From: an uncultured Candidatus Saccharibacteria bacterium
Lineage (GTDB): Bacteria > Patescibacteriota > Saccharimonadia > Saccharimonadales > Saccharimonadaceae
Length of the DNA: 64,000 nucleotides
Direction: 5' to 3'
Assembly: GCA_937989565.1 (NCBI GenBank)
Contig: CALKRM010000023.1
Location: forward strand, 9,645 to 73,644
The notes under the pieces were generated by a model, which did not search any database, had not been told where the DNA came from, and saw only the letters and a list, made by a program, of their open reading frames with translations. Position 1 is the stretch's first letter. Each line of letters opens with the position of its first letter. Of this stretch, positions 52,948 to 61,613 are shown in pieces. The translations under genes were made by a program, and so were the position numbers.

Positions 52948-54336
52948 ATGAATAAAGAGGCGACCCTTAATACAATAGAGACAATTGAGAATCAGTCTTC
53001 TGTAGAGGACCTTTATGGTCAGCTAACAGATTTGTCGCCAAAAATTGTTACGATGTTTAATCCATCAAATCGCAAAGAAGAGGAGGATAGGTTTCTTTCT
53101 GGGGAGGTTAGAAGCCCTCAGTTTTACTATGAAAAGCTCAATTCTGCTGATTTTGACGAAGCTGTAGAAAAGATACAGGAGATTGGTAATAAGATATTAA
53201 ATCATCCTAGCCTACCGCCATCACACAGGGGCGTCTACGAAGAGTTTATCGCAGATTACTCAAAGAAGACGACGCTACTTAATTATGCGCAACAGTATAA
53301 CAATGCAAAATCAGAAGGGGAAAAGAAAGCTGCCGCTGAGAAGTATAGGCATCTGAATATTGAATCTTACGGTGAGCCAGACGAAGATACCTATCGTTCT
53401 CTGTTGGGTGGAAAATTAAACGCTATTCATAGCAAAAAATTGACAGGAAAAGCGAATGAACTGCGGAAAGAGTTATTCGGTATGGTTAATTTCAAGCCTG
53501 GAATGGATATCCCAGAGAGGTTTCGTCCATCAGACGAAACAGTGGAATGGATGCATAGTGTAGCAGAGTCTTTATATAGAGGCATGCTAAGTCATATTCC
53601 TAATGAGCAAGAAGAATTTGATCCGTATGAGTTGCAGAAAATATTTACTGATATTATCGAAGAAGAGTTCAATAATGATTCAAAGGGTTATGCTGGAGCA
53701 GCGGAGGGTTGGACAGTTTCTGTAGAGAAGGCTACTTCTGTTAATGTAAAATCCTCTGAGAAAAGAATAGTTATTCCCGACAATGGTATGATACGATCTC
53801 GTAAAAAGGTTGAGAATTTGATAGTTCATGAGATTGGTATCCATATGTTGAGGTCTATTACTGGCGGAGAAACGGATATGCTTCCTTTGAGATCTGGATT
53901 GAGCGACTATTATGACGCCGAGGAGGGGCTGGGTGTGGTGATGGAGCAGGCTTTGAACGGAAAGTTTGCTGAGCGCGGTGTTGATCACTATATTACAGCT
54001 GGACTCGCTCACTTTGATAATAAAGATTTTCGTGATGTATTTGAAGTGAAGTGGAGGTTGTCGCTGCTCGACTCTGTTAAAGACGGAGGTGAAATTAACG
54101 ATGAGCAGATGGAGAAAGCGAAAAAGACTGCTTTTACTCAGACTTTACGAAGCTTCCGCGGGACAAACGACATGCCTTTATTTAAGGATCTGAGTTATTA
54201 TAATGGTTCGGTAGAAGTTTGGAGATACCTAGAATCTATAAAAGGTGATGACTTTTTACTGTCGTTGCTTCTTGCCGGGAAGGTGAATACTTCAGCGGAT
54301 CATAGACGTGTAATACTTGAATCGAAAAGTGTGTAG
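52948..54336 (+). CDS. DUF1704/MATCAP-like metallopeptidase
   Basis: About 462 residues. The key block is LIVHEIGIHMLRSITGGETD, followed by PLRSGLSDYYDAEEGLGVVMEQ. This matches the DUF1704 family (QEGLA-type, related to eukaryotic MATCAP tyrosine carboxypeptidases): HExxxH zinc histidines, then a downstream E(E)GL with the third ligand. The N-terminal 200 residues are helical. Start at ATG 52948 is preferred: TATAAT (52935-52940) ends seven bases upstream. Function in bacteria is unknown, probably removal of a C-terminal residue. Confidence 0.8.
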   Translation: MNKEATLNTIETIENQSSVEDLYGQLTDLSPKIVTMFNPSNRKEEEDRFLSGEVRSPQFYYEKLNSADFDEAVEKIQEIGNKILNHPSLPPSHRGVYEEFIADYSKKTTLLNYAQQYNNAKSEGEKKAAAEKYRHLNIESYGEPDEDTYRSLLGGKLNAIHSKKLTGKANELRKELFGMVNFKPGMDIPERFRPSDETVEWMHSVAESLYRGMLSHIPNEQEEFDPYELQKIFTDIIEEEFNNDSKGYAGAAEGWTVSVEKATSVNVKSSEKRIVIPDNGMIRSRKKVENLIVHEIGIHMLRSITGGETDMLPLRSGLSDYYDAEEGLGVVMEQALNGKFAERGVDHYITAGLAHFDNKDFRDVFEVKWRLSLLDSVKDGGEINDEQMEKAKKTAFTQTLRSFRGTNDMPLFKDLSYYNGSVEVWRYLESIKGDDFLLSLLLAGKVNTSADHRRVILESKSV

Positions 54337-54388
54337 TGGGGTATTATACATTTGATATATATCATAAATTATGCCATAATATTAAAGT

Positions 54389-54895
54389 ATGAAAGAAAAA
54401 GCCATTATTGGGTCGACTGAGCTTGTGGATTTTGGCAAGCGAGCGCAAAAAGTCCCAGCTAAAATTGATACGGGCGCCGATTCCAGTGCGGTTTGGGCGA
54501 GTAATATTCGCATTGATAAAGAGGGGGTGTTGAAATTTTCTCTATTCGGTAAGGGTTCGCCGTATTATAATGGTAAGATATTTAAGAGAACTGATTATTC
54601 TGTAGTCAGAGTGCGCTCCGCAATGGGTCAAGAGCAGATTCGTTATCGAACGCACTTTTGGGTAAAGCTTGGTGGGCGAAAAATTAAAATGCTGATGAAT
54701 TTGTCTGATCGATCAAAAAATAATTTTCCGGTATTGATCGGCAGGAGGTCAATATCCGGTAAGTTCTTGGTTGACGTATCAAAGAAGAATGTTCCCAGAA
54801 AAAAGCCATCCGTAGCCATTAGACTTAACGAAGAAGTAAAAAGAGACCCATATAAATTCTATAAAAAATATCATCAGAAAGGTGGAGAAAAATAA
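54389..54895 (+). CDS. RimK-associated retropepsin-like zinc/aspartyl protease family protein
   Basis: 168 residues of the Zn_protease family (PF05618) that is usually encoded beside RimK: IGSTELVDFGKRAQKVPAKIDTGADSSAVWA with the retropepsin-like DTGA motif, and MNLSDRSKNNFPVLIGRRSI. A basic tail (KRDPYKFYKKYHQKGGEK) ends it. CATAAT lies eight bases before the ATG. It overlaps the RimK-like gene by one base, giving a ligase/protease pair that may add and trim glutamate tails. Confidence 0.88.
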   Translation: MKEKAIIGSTELVDFGKRAQKVPAKIDTGADSSAVWASNIRIDKEGVLKFSLFGKGSPYYNGKIFKRTDYSVVRVRSAMGQEQIRYRTHFWVKLGGRKIKMLMNLSDRSKNNFPVLIGRRSISGKFLVDVSKKNVPRKKPSVAIRLNEEVKRDPYKFYKKYHQKGGEK

Positions 54896-55812
54896 TGCGA
54901 ATTGCAATATTATCTAACGGCAACATTAATTATTCGACGCTTCGCCTGAAAGAAGAGGCTGAAAAGCGCGGTCATCAAGTTAAGGTTATTAAGTATAAAA
55001 ACTGCTACGTTTCAATTGACGAAAAGCACCCAACGGTCATCTATAAAGGCAAGGAAATCGGCGAATTTGATGTGGTAATTCCGCGAATTGCGAGCCATAT
55101 GACAAAGTATGGAACAGCGGTTTTGCGTCAATTGGAGATGATGTATCCGAAGGCGTTTTTCATGAATCGCTCGATTGCAATTACCAGGGCGCGGGACAAA
55201 TTGCGCTCAACGCAGTTATTAGTTAAAGCGGGAGTGTCGATTCCGAAGACGGTCTTTTCTCGAAACGCGACTGACATTGATTCGCTCATTGAAGAGATTG
55301 GTGGTATGCCGGCGATTATTAAGTTGGCGCGTGGTACGCACGGAAATGGTGTGGTTCTGGCGGAAACTAAAAAGGCTGCCAAGTCGGTTCTGCAGGCGTT
55401 TTATTTGACCAACTCGGACGGCACAAACGTGCTGCTTCAGGAATTTATTAGAGAGTCGGCTGGTGTCGATATTCGTGCGTTTGTGGTTGGCAGTCAAGTG
55501 GTGGCTAGTATGAAGCGTCAGAGTTTGGACGATGATTTCCGCAGCAATTTACATAAGGGCGGCGAAGGAACCAGTATAAAATTGACAGATTCTGAGCGTA
55601 AAATGTGCGTGAAAGCCGCTAAGGCAATGGGACTAACGGTTGCTGGAGTCGACTTCATGAGGTCGAGTCGCGGCGCTTTGGTGCTGGAGGTTAATGCTAG
55701 CCCAGGATTTGGAATTGAGAAAATTACTCGCCGAAATGTGGCTGGAAAGATAATTGAATACATCGATCGAAACGCCAAGCGTGGCAATAAAAAAGATAAA
55801 ATCGGCGCTTAA
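54895..55812 (+). CDS. rimK: RimK-family alpha-L-glutamate ligase (ATP-grasp)
   Basis: 305 residues: AILSNGNINYSTLRLKEEAE at the N-terminus, the ATP-grasp core with RARDKLRSTQLLVKAGVSIP, IIKLARGTHGNGVVLAE, LLQEFIRESAGVDIRAFVVG and the metal site ALVLEVNASPGFGIE. RimK adds glutamates to ribosomal protein S6 or makes poly-glutamate; relatives add Lys or other residues. Length and motifs match RimK (about 300). GGTGGAGAAAA lies just before the ATG, and the gene is coupled to the protease-like gene upstream. Confidence 0.92.
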   Translation: MRIAILSNGNINYSTLRLKEEAEKRGHQVKVIKYKNCYVSIDEKHPTVIYKGKEIGEFDVVIPRIASHMTKYGTAVLRQLEMMYPKAFFMNRSIAITRARDKLRSTQLLVKAGVSIPKTVFSRNATDIDSLIEEIGGMPAIIKLARGTHGNGVVLAETKKAAKSVLQAFYLTNSDGTNVLLQEFIRESAGVDIRAFVVGSQVVASMKRQSLDDDFRSNLHKGGEGTSIKLTDSERKMCVKAAKAMGLTVAGVDFMRSSRGALVLEVNASPGFGIEKITRRNVAGKIIEYIDRNAKRGNKKDKIGA

Positions 55813-55836
55813 GCATAAACTTGTTATAATAGGTTT

Positions 55837-56328
55837 ATGGACGAGCCTCGTCACTCGACAGTAACTCAAACTGTCATCAAATGGATATTTATCTGCGGTA
55901 TGCTGATGGTTATTGGTGGGGCAATTTTTTATGCTTTTCGAACGGTTTCGCCAAAAACGGAAATGATATACCTTAATAAAACGATGCTTCGGGCGGAAAT
56001 TGCTAATGATGAAGAATCACAACGGAAAGGTTTGTCTGGAAGATTGGGAATTGATGAGAATTATGCCATGCTGTTCGTCTTTGACCATAACGATCGTCAT
56101 AAAATGTGGATGAAAGATATGAAGTTTTCGGTCGATATGATTTGGATCAATGATAAAAAGCGCGTTGTCTATGTAAAGCATAACGTCAAGCCAGATGCTG
56201 AGCCGCATGAAAAATATGCGCCACCAGTTCCAGCAAAGTACGTGTTGGAGGTGAAGGCGGGAGTTGCTAAGCAGGCGAGCGCTGCGGTTGGGTCACCGGT
56301 AAAATTTGATTTGGAGGAGGATAAATGA
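55837..56328 (+). CDS. Membrane-anchored DUF192 protein
   Basis: 163 residues with one N-terminal membrane helix (about 13-33) and an outer DUF192 domain (PF02643): LRAEIANDEESQRKGLSGR, NYAMLFVFDHNDRHKMWMKD, MKFSVDMIWINDKKRVVYV and a C-terminal KYVLEVKAGVAKQ. Function unknown. TATAAT (55825-55830) ends six bases before the ATG. It overlaps the following membrane gene by four bases (ATGA). Confidence 0.9.
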   Translation: MDEPRHSTVTQTVIKWIFICGMLMVIGGAIFYAFRTVSPKTEMIYLNKTMLRAEIANDEESQRKGLSGRLGIDENYAMLFVFDHNDRHKMWMKDMKFSVDMIWINDKKRVVYVKHNVKPDAEPHEKYAPPVPAKYVLEVKAGVAKQASAAVGSPVKFDLEEDK

Positions 56329-56804
56329 GCGTGATAATTTTATTTGGAGCAATTTTAGTAACAGTTTTTGCGGTTGCATTTGTTTCATCTCGAAGATTCG
56401 GTCCATTGGCGTTGTCGTTGGCGACGGGATTTTTACTATCAGAATGGTGGGGTAGCTGGCTGACGGGAGTGTTGGATAGCTTGAAATTGGAAACTGGTTT
56501 ATTGCCAAATGGTGTAATTTCGGGATTAGTTTTAACGTTGGTTCCGTTAATTATGCTTCTTTTAAGTGGCCCGAGATATCAGAAAAAACATGAGAGAATT
56601 GTCTCGGCGGTGGGGATCGCGTTCTTGACAGCAGCGCTATTGGTTGTCCCTCTGGGAAAATATATATCATTAGACGGACAGGCGCTGGAGCTGTATAAGA
56701 TTTTCGCAAATAATTGGCGATATGTGGCTACGTTTGGTTTGGTGTGTGGTCTAATTGACATTTTTTCACTACATACTGGCGGACATAAACTCGCTAAGCA
56801 TTGA
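56325..56804 (+). CDS. Multi-pass membrane protein, CvpA-like topology, unknown
   Basis: 159 residues with about four membrane helices, coupled to the DUF192 gene by an ATGA overlap with GGAGGA upstream. The first segment (ILFGAILVTVFAVAFVSSRRFG) and the even spacing of helices resemble CvpA-type proteins, but there is no firm motif. The end is GGHKLAKH. Confidence 0.7.
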   Translation: MSVIILFGAILVTVFAVAFVSSRRFGPLALSLATGFLLSEWWGSWLTGVLDSLKLETGLLPNGVISGLVLTLVPLIMLLLSGPRYQKKHERIVSAVGIAFLTAALLVVPLGKYISLDGQALELYKIFANNWRYVATFGLVCGLIDIFSLHTGGHKLAKH

Positions 56805-56829
56805 CCTTTGTGTTGATTTGTGCTAGGAT
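56801..56829 (+). promoter_or_regulatory. tRNA-Lys promoter
   Basis: TTGACC (56801-56806), 17-base spacer, TAGGAT (56824-56829), about 22 bases before the mature tRNA 5' end. The -35 overlaps the stop codon of the membrane gene. Confidence 0.7.
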
Positions 56830-56851
56830 GAAGAAAGCGGATATTCCGAAT

Positions 56852-56928
56852 GGGTCCATAGCTCAGTTGGTTAGAGCACCTGCCTTTTAAGCAGGGTGTC
56901 CCGGGTTCAAGCCCCGGTGGACCCTCCA
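56852..56928 (+). tRNA. tRNA-Lys (UUU)
   Basis: 77 nt with encoded CCA, acceptor GGGTCCA/TGGACCC, anticodon arm CCTGC-CTTTTAA-GCAGG and T-arm GGGTTCAAGCC. All four stems pair well. Confidence 0.96.
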
Positions 56929-56942
56929 AATTTGATGAAATC

Positions 56943-56966
56943 GACTCCCTTGGTGGAGTCTTTTTT
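56943..56966 (+). terminator. Terminator after tRNA-Lys
   Basis: GACTCC and GGAGTC form a six-bp stem around CTTGGT, followed by T6. Confidence 0.88.
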
Positions 56967-56995
56967 GTAGCTCCAAATGTATATATACTTTAAGT

Positions 56996-58447
56996 ATGAA
57001 TAGTTGGCTATTTGAGAAGTTGCATATTTCTTGGTTGGTGGCGGCGTGGTGCCTCGGTCTGACAATTGGCGTAATTTCCATTCATTACGTACCGCGGTCG
57101 TTTGCGGCGAATCCATTATTTTTATTGGTCGGGCTGGTTATTTTCGTAATTGTGGCAATTTGGCGCTGGCGATTTTTCATGATTTTAGCAATTATTTCTG
57201 GAGTTTTGGTTGGTCTTTGGCGCGGTGAAATCGGCAGAAAAGGCGTGGAGGTTTATGATTCGTTAATCGGAAAAGTCGCAATTATCCAGGGTCAAGTCTT
57301 GGAAGATCCTGATCTCGATAAAAATAGTCAAACAGTTCTTAGATTGGGTAATTTGCAGATGAATAATGAAAAATTGCCGGGACAAATTTGGGTGACGACG
57401 CCAGATAAAAACTCAATTAAGCGCAGTGATATTGTGAGAGTTAAGGGTAAAATGACGGCGGGATTCGGGGCTTTTTCAGCAAGTATATATCGGGCGAAAA
57501 TTATTAGCGCCGAAAGACCCGTTCCGGGCGATGTGGCGGTGGGAGTTCGTGATTGGTTTGCGAGGCAGGTCCGTGAGCATGTTCCGGAATCAGAGTCCGC
57601 GTTGGGGCTGGGATTTTTATTGGGCTTAAGGCGTGCTATGCCGACTGAATTAAGTGACAATTTGAAAATTGCCGGATTGACACATATTGTGGTGGCAAGC
57701 GGCTATAATTTGACAATTTTAGTTCGTTTAGCGCGACGATTATTCGCCAAGCGATCAAAATATTTAGCGATGCTCAGCGCGGCTGTTATGATAATTGGTT
57801 TTATGGCGGTGACTGGATTAAGTCCCAGTATGTCGAGGGCTGGTTTGGTGGCGGGACTGAGTCTGGCGGCGTGGTATTATGGTCGGACAATTCATCCGCT
57901 GGTCCTACTTCCCGTGTCGGCGGCAATTACACTATTGATAAATCCACAATTTGGTTGGGGCGATTTGGGTTGGCAATTAAGCTTTGCTTCGTTTGCGGGC
58001 GTAATTATGTTAGCACCACTTTTACATTCTTACTTTTTTGGCAATAAAGAGCCGGGCGCGTTTCGGCAGATTTTAATTGAAACTTTGTCGGCGCAAATTA
58101 TGACATTGCCGCTACTTATGATGAGTTTTGGTGTTATTAGTAATGTGGCGCTAATTGCGAATATGTTGATTTTGCCGTTTGTGCCGCTAGCGATGCTGCT
58201 GACGTTTATGTCGGGCGTGATGGTTTTTGTGCCGATGATTGGTGTGTTGATTGCAATTCCGACGACGTGGCTACTTGGCTATATGATTCAAATCACCAAT
58301 TGGACGGCTGGATTTGAATGGGCTCAAATGGAAGTTAGTATCAATTTGTGGCAGTGTGCGGTTTTATATGTGGCGCTAATTTTAGCAATGATTTGGATGA
58401 AAAAGCAAACTAAATTGGACCTCGCTAAGATAAATATTGTGGAGTAG
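56996..58447 (+). CDS. comEC: ComEC/Rec2-family DNA uptake channel, membrane part only
   Basis: 483 residues: N-terminal helices, an OB-like soluble domain (GKVAIIQGQVLEDPDLDK) and the competence domain with LGLGFLLGLRRAMP, LKIAGLTHIVVASGYNLTILV, GLSPSMSRAGLVAGLSL and GDLGWQLSFASFAGVIML. These match ComEC, the channel that brings single-stranded DNA into the cell. The C-terminal metallo-beta-lactamase nuclease domain of the longer forms is absent. Natural DNA uptake has been proposed for Saccharibacteria as a nucleotide and gene source. No Shine-Dalgarno is evident. Confidence 0.92.
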   Translation: MNSWLFEKLHISWLVAAWCLGLTIGVISIHYVPRSFAANPLFLLVGLVIFVIVAIWRWRFFMILAIISGVLVGLWRGEIGRKGVEVYDSLIGKVAIIQGQVLEDPDLDKNSQTVLRLGNLQMNNEKLPGQIWVTTPDKNSIKRSDIVRVKGKMTAGFGAFSASIYRAKIISAERPVPGDVAVGVRDWFARQVREHVPESESALGLGFLLGLRRAMPTELSDNLKIAGLTHIVVASGYNLTILVRLARRLFAKRSKYLAMLSAAVMIIGFMAVTGLSPSMSRAGLVAGLSLAAWYYGRTIHPLVLLPVSAAITLLINPQFGWGDLGWQLSFASFAGVIMLAPLLHSYFFGNKEPGAFRQILIETLSAQIMTLPLLMMSFGVISNVALIANMLILPFVPLAMLLTFMSGVMVFVPMIGVLIAIPTTWLLGYMIQITNWTAGFEWAQMEVSINLWQCAVLYVALILAMIWMKKQTKLDLAKINIVE

Positions 58448-58494
58448 TGTATAATAGTAACAGATTGAAATAGCAAATAACTTTAGGAGAAATT

Positions 58495-59211
58495 ATGTCA
58501 GGACACAGTAAATGGGCTACAACTCACCGACAAAAAGCGATTGTTGACGCTAAGCGTGGCGCGATTTTTACGAAATTAGGTAATCAAATTGCTATTGCGG
58601 CACGTGGCGGCACAGACCCAGCGCTGAACTCAAGTTTGGCGATGGCAATTGAAAAAGCTAAGGCTGCGAATATGCCTAGCTCAAACATCCAACGAGCAAT
58701 TGACCGAGTGGCGGACAAGAGCGCGGCGGCTTTGGAAGAAATTGCTTACGAAGGTTATGGTCCTGGCGGCGTGGGTGTTATTATTGAAACGGCGACAGAT
58801 AATCGCAATCGAACATTGCCAGAGGTAAAAACTGCGTTGGTTAAAAATGGCGGACGAATTGCCGATGCTGGTAGTGTGATGTTCCAATTCACGCGCAAAG
58901 GTGTCATTACTATCGAAGGAAGCGGGGAAGATTTGTTGCTAGCGGTTTTGGACGCTGGCGCCGAAGACGCTGTCGAGGAAGATGGCGAGATTATCGTGTA
59001 TACAGAGTTGAAAGATTTGGCGAGCGTGCGGAATAAATTGGTTGGGCAAGGCTTGAAGGTTAAAGATGCGGAACTGCGATATATTGCCAATGCGCCGATA
59101 GAAATTGCCGACATGGAAACTGCGCAGAAATTAATGAAGATGATTGATGCGTTGGACGATTTGGATGACGTTGTGAATGTTCATACAAATGCAGATATCA
59201 CGGCGGAATAA
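58495..59211 (+). CDS. yebC: YebC/PmpR-family transcriptional or translational regulator
   Basis: 238 residues of the TACO1/YebC family: MSGHSKWATTHRQKAIVDAK, then AIEKAKAANMPSSNIQRAID, YEGYGPGGVGVIIE and NRTLPEVKTALVKNGG. Members bind DNA as regulators or help ribosomes through proline-rich stretches. TAGGAGA stands five bases before the ATG. A terminator follows. Confidence 0.96.
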   Translation: MSGHSKWATTHRQKAIVDAKRGAIFTKLGNQIAIAARGGTDPALNSSLAMAIEKAKAANMPSSNIQRAIDRVADKSAAALEEIAYEGYGPGGVGVIIETATDNRNRTLPEVKTALVKNGGRIADAGSVMFQFTRKGVITIEGSGEDLLLAVLDAGAEDAVEEDGEIIVYTELKDLASVRNKLVGQGLKVKDAELRYIANAPIEIADMETAQKLMKMIDALDDLDDVVNVHTNADITAE

Positions 59212-59226
59212 AATTATCGCTTTAAG

Positions 59227-59258
59227 AAATCGCTCCTTTTTTGGGGCGATTTTTAATT
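59227..59258 (+). terminator. Terminator after yebC
   Basis: AAATCGCTCC and GGGGCGATTT pair around a T-rich loop, followed by further T. Confidence 0.8.
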
Positions 59259-59310
59259 TGACAAAAAGTACGCTAAACTAAAGATGATTAACCATAAGCA
59301 AGGAGCGAGC

Positions 59311-61116
59311 ATGAAGTATTTGCGCAACACACTACTTATGATACTAGCCGTGGCACTAATAATGCCGTCGCCGTTGGTTTTGGCGGAAGGTGTTTCAGGT
59401 GCTACTCAAGAGCCGAAAGTTGATGACGTTCAGACTGTTGATGATAGTCCTAAATCGGCTGAGGAGGCAAAAGATCCAGCTGTTGATAAGGAGCAGATCG
59501 ATAGCAATTCACCTTCTCAATCAAGTGAAAATCTCGAGACTCCAACAGAGAATTCGTCTACAAATAGTCCGAGCGAAAATCCTGCCACCAATGAGTCTTC
59601 AAAGTTCGAGCCAAACCCCGAATCTGAGCCGCCAAAAATAGATAATCCAGATGGAAGAATAGAAGAAAATGCTCCGATATTAATTTCAAAGATTAGTCAG
59701 GATAAAAAATACGTTGAGATATATAATCCGACGAATCAGAATGTTGACTTGACTGGTTGGAAAATAGAGTATTACGCTGGATCTGGCGCTAAAACCGTTG
59801 GAAAAATTTTCAAAGATGAAGTAATATCGGCGAACGGATTTTTGGTCTTGTCAAACGATAAGATGTCGGCAGGTGCCATAAAGTTTGATAATAATTTAGG
59901 TTTGGCTCAAAATGATGGATCGGTCGTGTTATCGCGTTCGGACGAGTCGGTCGCAGATACTGTTGGCTGGGGGAATAATTCAAAGTCTGCAGGTTCGCCA
60001 ATTAAAGGCGGTGTGAAAATTGTTTGGCGCTGTTTTATTGATGGAAATATTACTGATTCGAAAAATAATTCCACTGATTTTTTATCGAGTAAAGGTTTTG
60101 ACAATCAGGAAATTGTACCATATTCGCGTCCCAGCTGCGAAAAGCCAGAGTCTAACCCTGACTCCAAGCCCCCAAGAGAACTCAATAAATGCGAAGGTTT
60201 GAAGTTGAATGAAATTGCGTCGAATGTTGATGAACAGTTCATTGAGATTATCAATTCTGGCGAAAAAATCGTCATTACGACGGGCTGTAAATTGACGGTT
60301 GGCGATTCTGGCGTTCGTGAAAATATTGGTGATATCGAATTAAATCCTGGTGAATTTTTAACGATCAAAATAAAAAATACGAAGCTGAAATTGCCAAAAA
60401 CAAAAGGAAAAGTTTATTTACTAGACGAGGCTGGCTCGCAAATTGATTCCGCTGAATATGAGAAGTTAGCGAAAAGTTCTTCGTGGAGTTTGATTGATGA
60501 TGAGTGGATGCAAACGTTTATGATAACTGAAAATTCTGAGAATATTTTTAAGGAATATCCAGACTGTCAGAGTGGCTATGAGAGGAATGTGTTGGGTAGA
60601 TGTGTGAAAATTGCCACCCCGCCCGCTGAAAGTCCTTGCCCTGTTGGCCAATACCGTCATCCGGAAACTCGCCGTTGTCGAAAAAATGAAGCAGCAAAAA
60701 CTATTACGCCCTGTAAAGATGGCTATTATCGTAGCGAAGAAACTGGCAGATGTCGATTTATCGCATCGGCTGCGGCAAAAACTTTGAAGCCTTGTCCAGA
60801 AGGTCAATTCCGCAATTCAGCCACAGGTCGATGTAAGAAAATTGCCTCCACTGACGATATAGCAAAAGAATGTCCAGAAGGATTTGAGCGTAATCCGCAA
60901 ACTAAGCGATGTCGAAAGATAAAATCTGCAAATATGCCAACTGTTGGTTCGGCCGCTGCTGAAGTTAAGCAGGTCGCTGGCGCCACTTGGGGTTGGTGGG
61001 TGTTTGGCGGCGTGAGTTTACTAGCCGTCGGTTACGGCGTATGGCAATGGCGATGGGAAATCTCACAATTTGTACGAAAAATCCGCGAAAGCATTAAATC
61101 CGCAAGCGGTAAATAA
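59311..61116 (+). CDS. Surface-anchored lamin-tail-domain protein with cysteine repeats
   Basis: 601 residues from ATG 59311 (AAGGAG seven bases upstream). A signal peptide (1-25) is followed by about 80 residues rich in S, E, P and N. Then comes a lamin-tail domain (KYVEIYNPTNQNVDLTGWKI, VLSRSDESVADTVGWG) and a more divergent second one (KLNEIASNVDEQFIEIINSG). Next are five tandem units of the form C-x2-G-x2-R-x5-R-C-x-K/F (for example CPEGQFRNSATGRCKK), then a C-terminal membrane helix and basic end. It is an exported protein held at the C-terminus, with units probably closed by disulfides. Adhesion to the host bacterium is a plausible but unproven role. Confidence 0.85.
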   Translation: MKYLRNTLLMILAVALIMPSPLVLAEGVSGATQEPKVDDVQTVDDSPKSAEEAKDPAVDKEQIDSNSPSQSSENLETPTENSSTNSPSENPATNESSKFEPNPESEPPKIDNPDGRIEENAPILISKISQDKKYVEIYNPTNQNVDLTGWKIEYYAGSGAKTVGKIFKDEVISANGFLVLSNDKMSAGAIKFDNNLGLAQNDGSVVLSRSDESVADTVGWGNNSKSAGSPIKGGVKIVWRCFIDGNITDSKNNSTDFLSSKGFDNQEIVPYSRPSCEKPESNPDSKPPRELNKCEGLKLNEIASNVDEQFIEIINSGEKIVITTGCKLTVGDSGVRENIGDIELNPGEFLTIKIKNTKLKLPKTKGKVYLLDEAGSQIDSAEYEKLAKSSSWSLIDDEWMQTFMITENSENIFKEYPDCQSGYERNVLGRCVKIATPPAESPCPVGQYRHPETRRCRKNEAAKTITPCKDGYYRSEETGRCRFIASAAAKTLKPCPEGQFRNSATGRCKKIASTDDIAKECPEGFERNPQTKRCRKIKSANMPTVGSAAAEVKQVAGATWGWWVFGGVSLLAVGYGVWQWRWEISQFVRKIRESIKSASGK

Positions 61117-61132
61117 TTGCTATAATAAAGAT

Positions 61133-61606
61133 ATGAGAATTATCGGGATTGACCCGGGAACGGGGATTTTAGGGTTTGGTGTGATTGATTTTTCTCGTGG
61201 CAAGTTTAAGATGGTCACAGCGGGAGTTGTGACGACGCCGGCACATACGCCAATTGACGAAAGGCTTGAAGATATTTTTGATAGCCTAACAGAGATTATT
61301 GCCGAAACAAATCCTGATGTTATGTCGATTGAAAAGCTATTTTTTGCGCGTAATGTTACGACGGCGATTTCTGTGGCGGAGGCTCGTGGTGTGGCGATGT
61401 TGACTGGGCGAAAAGCTGGAATGCCGATTGCTGAATATACACCGTTGCAAATAAAGCAAACTTTGACTGGATATGGCAAGGCTGACAAAAAGCAAGTTCA
61501 AGAAATGGTGCGACTTAATTTAGGTTTGAAGGATGTTCCGAAGCCGGATGACTGCGCGGATGCTTTGGCTGCAGCAATTACACACGCGGCAATGAATCGG
61601 GTATAA
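61133..61606 (+). CDS. ruvC: Holliday junction resolvase RuvC
   Basis: 157 residues from ATG 61133: IIGIDPGTGILGFGVID with the first catalytic Asp, SIEKLFFARN with the Glu, and PDDCADALAAAITH with the last two acidic residues. It cuts four-way junctions moved by RuvAB. TATAAT (61121-61126) ends six bases before the ATG. The longer upstream ORF overlaps the surface-protein gene and is rejected. Confidence 0.96.
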   Translation: MRIIGIDPGTGILGFGVIDFSRGKFKMVTAGVVTTPAHTPIDERLEDIFDSLTEIIAETNPDVMSIEKLFFARNVTTAISVAEARGVAMLTGRKAGMPIAEYTPLQIKQTLTGYGKADKKQVQEMVRLNLGLKDVPKPDDCADALAAAITHAAMNRV

Positions 61607-61613
61607 TTGAAAT

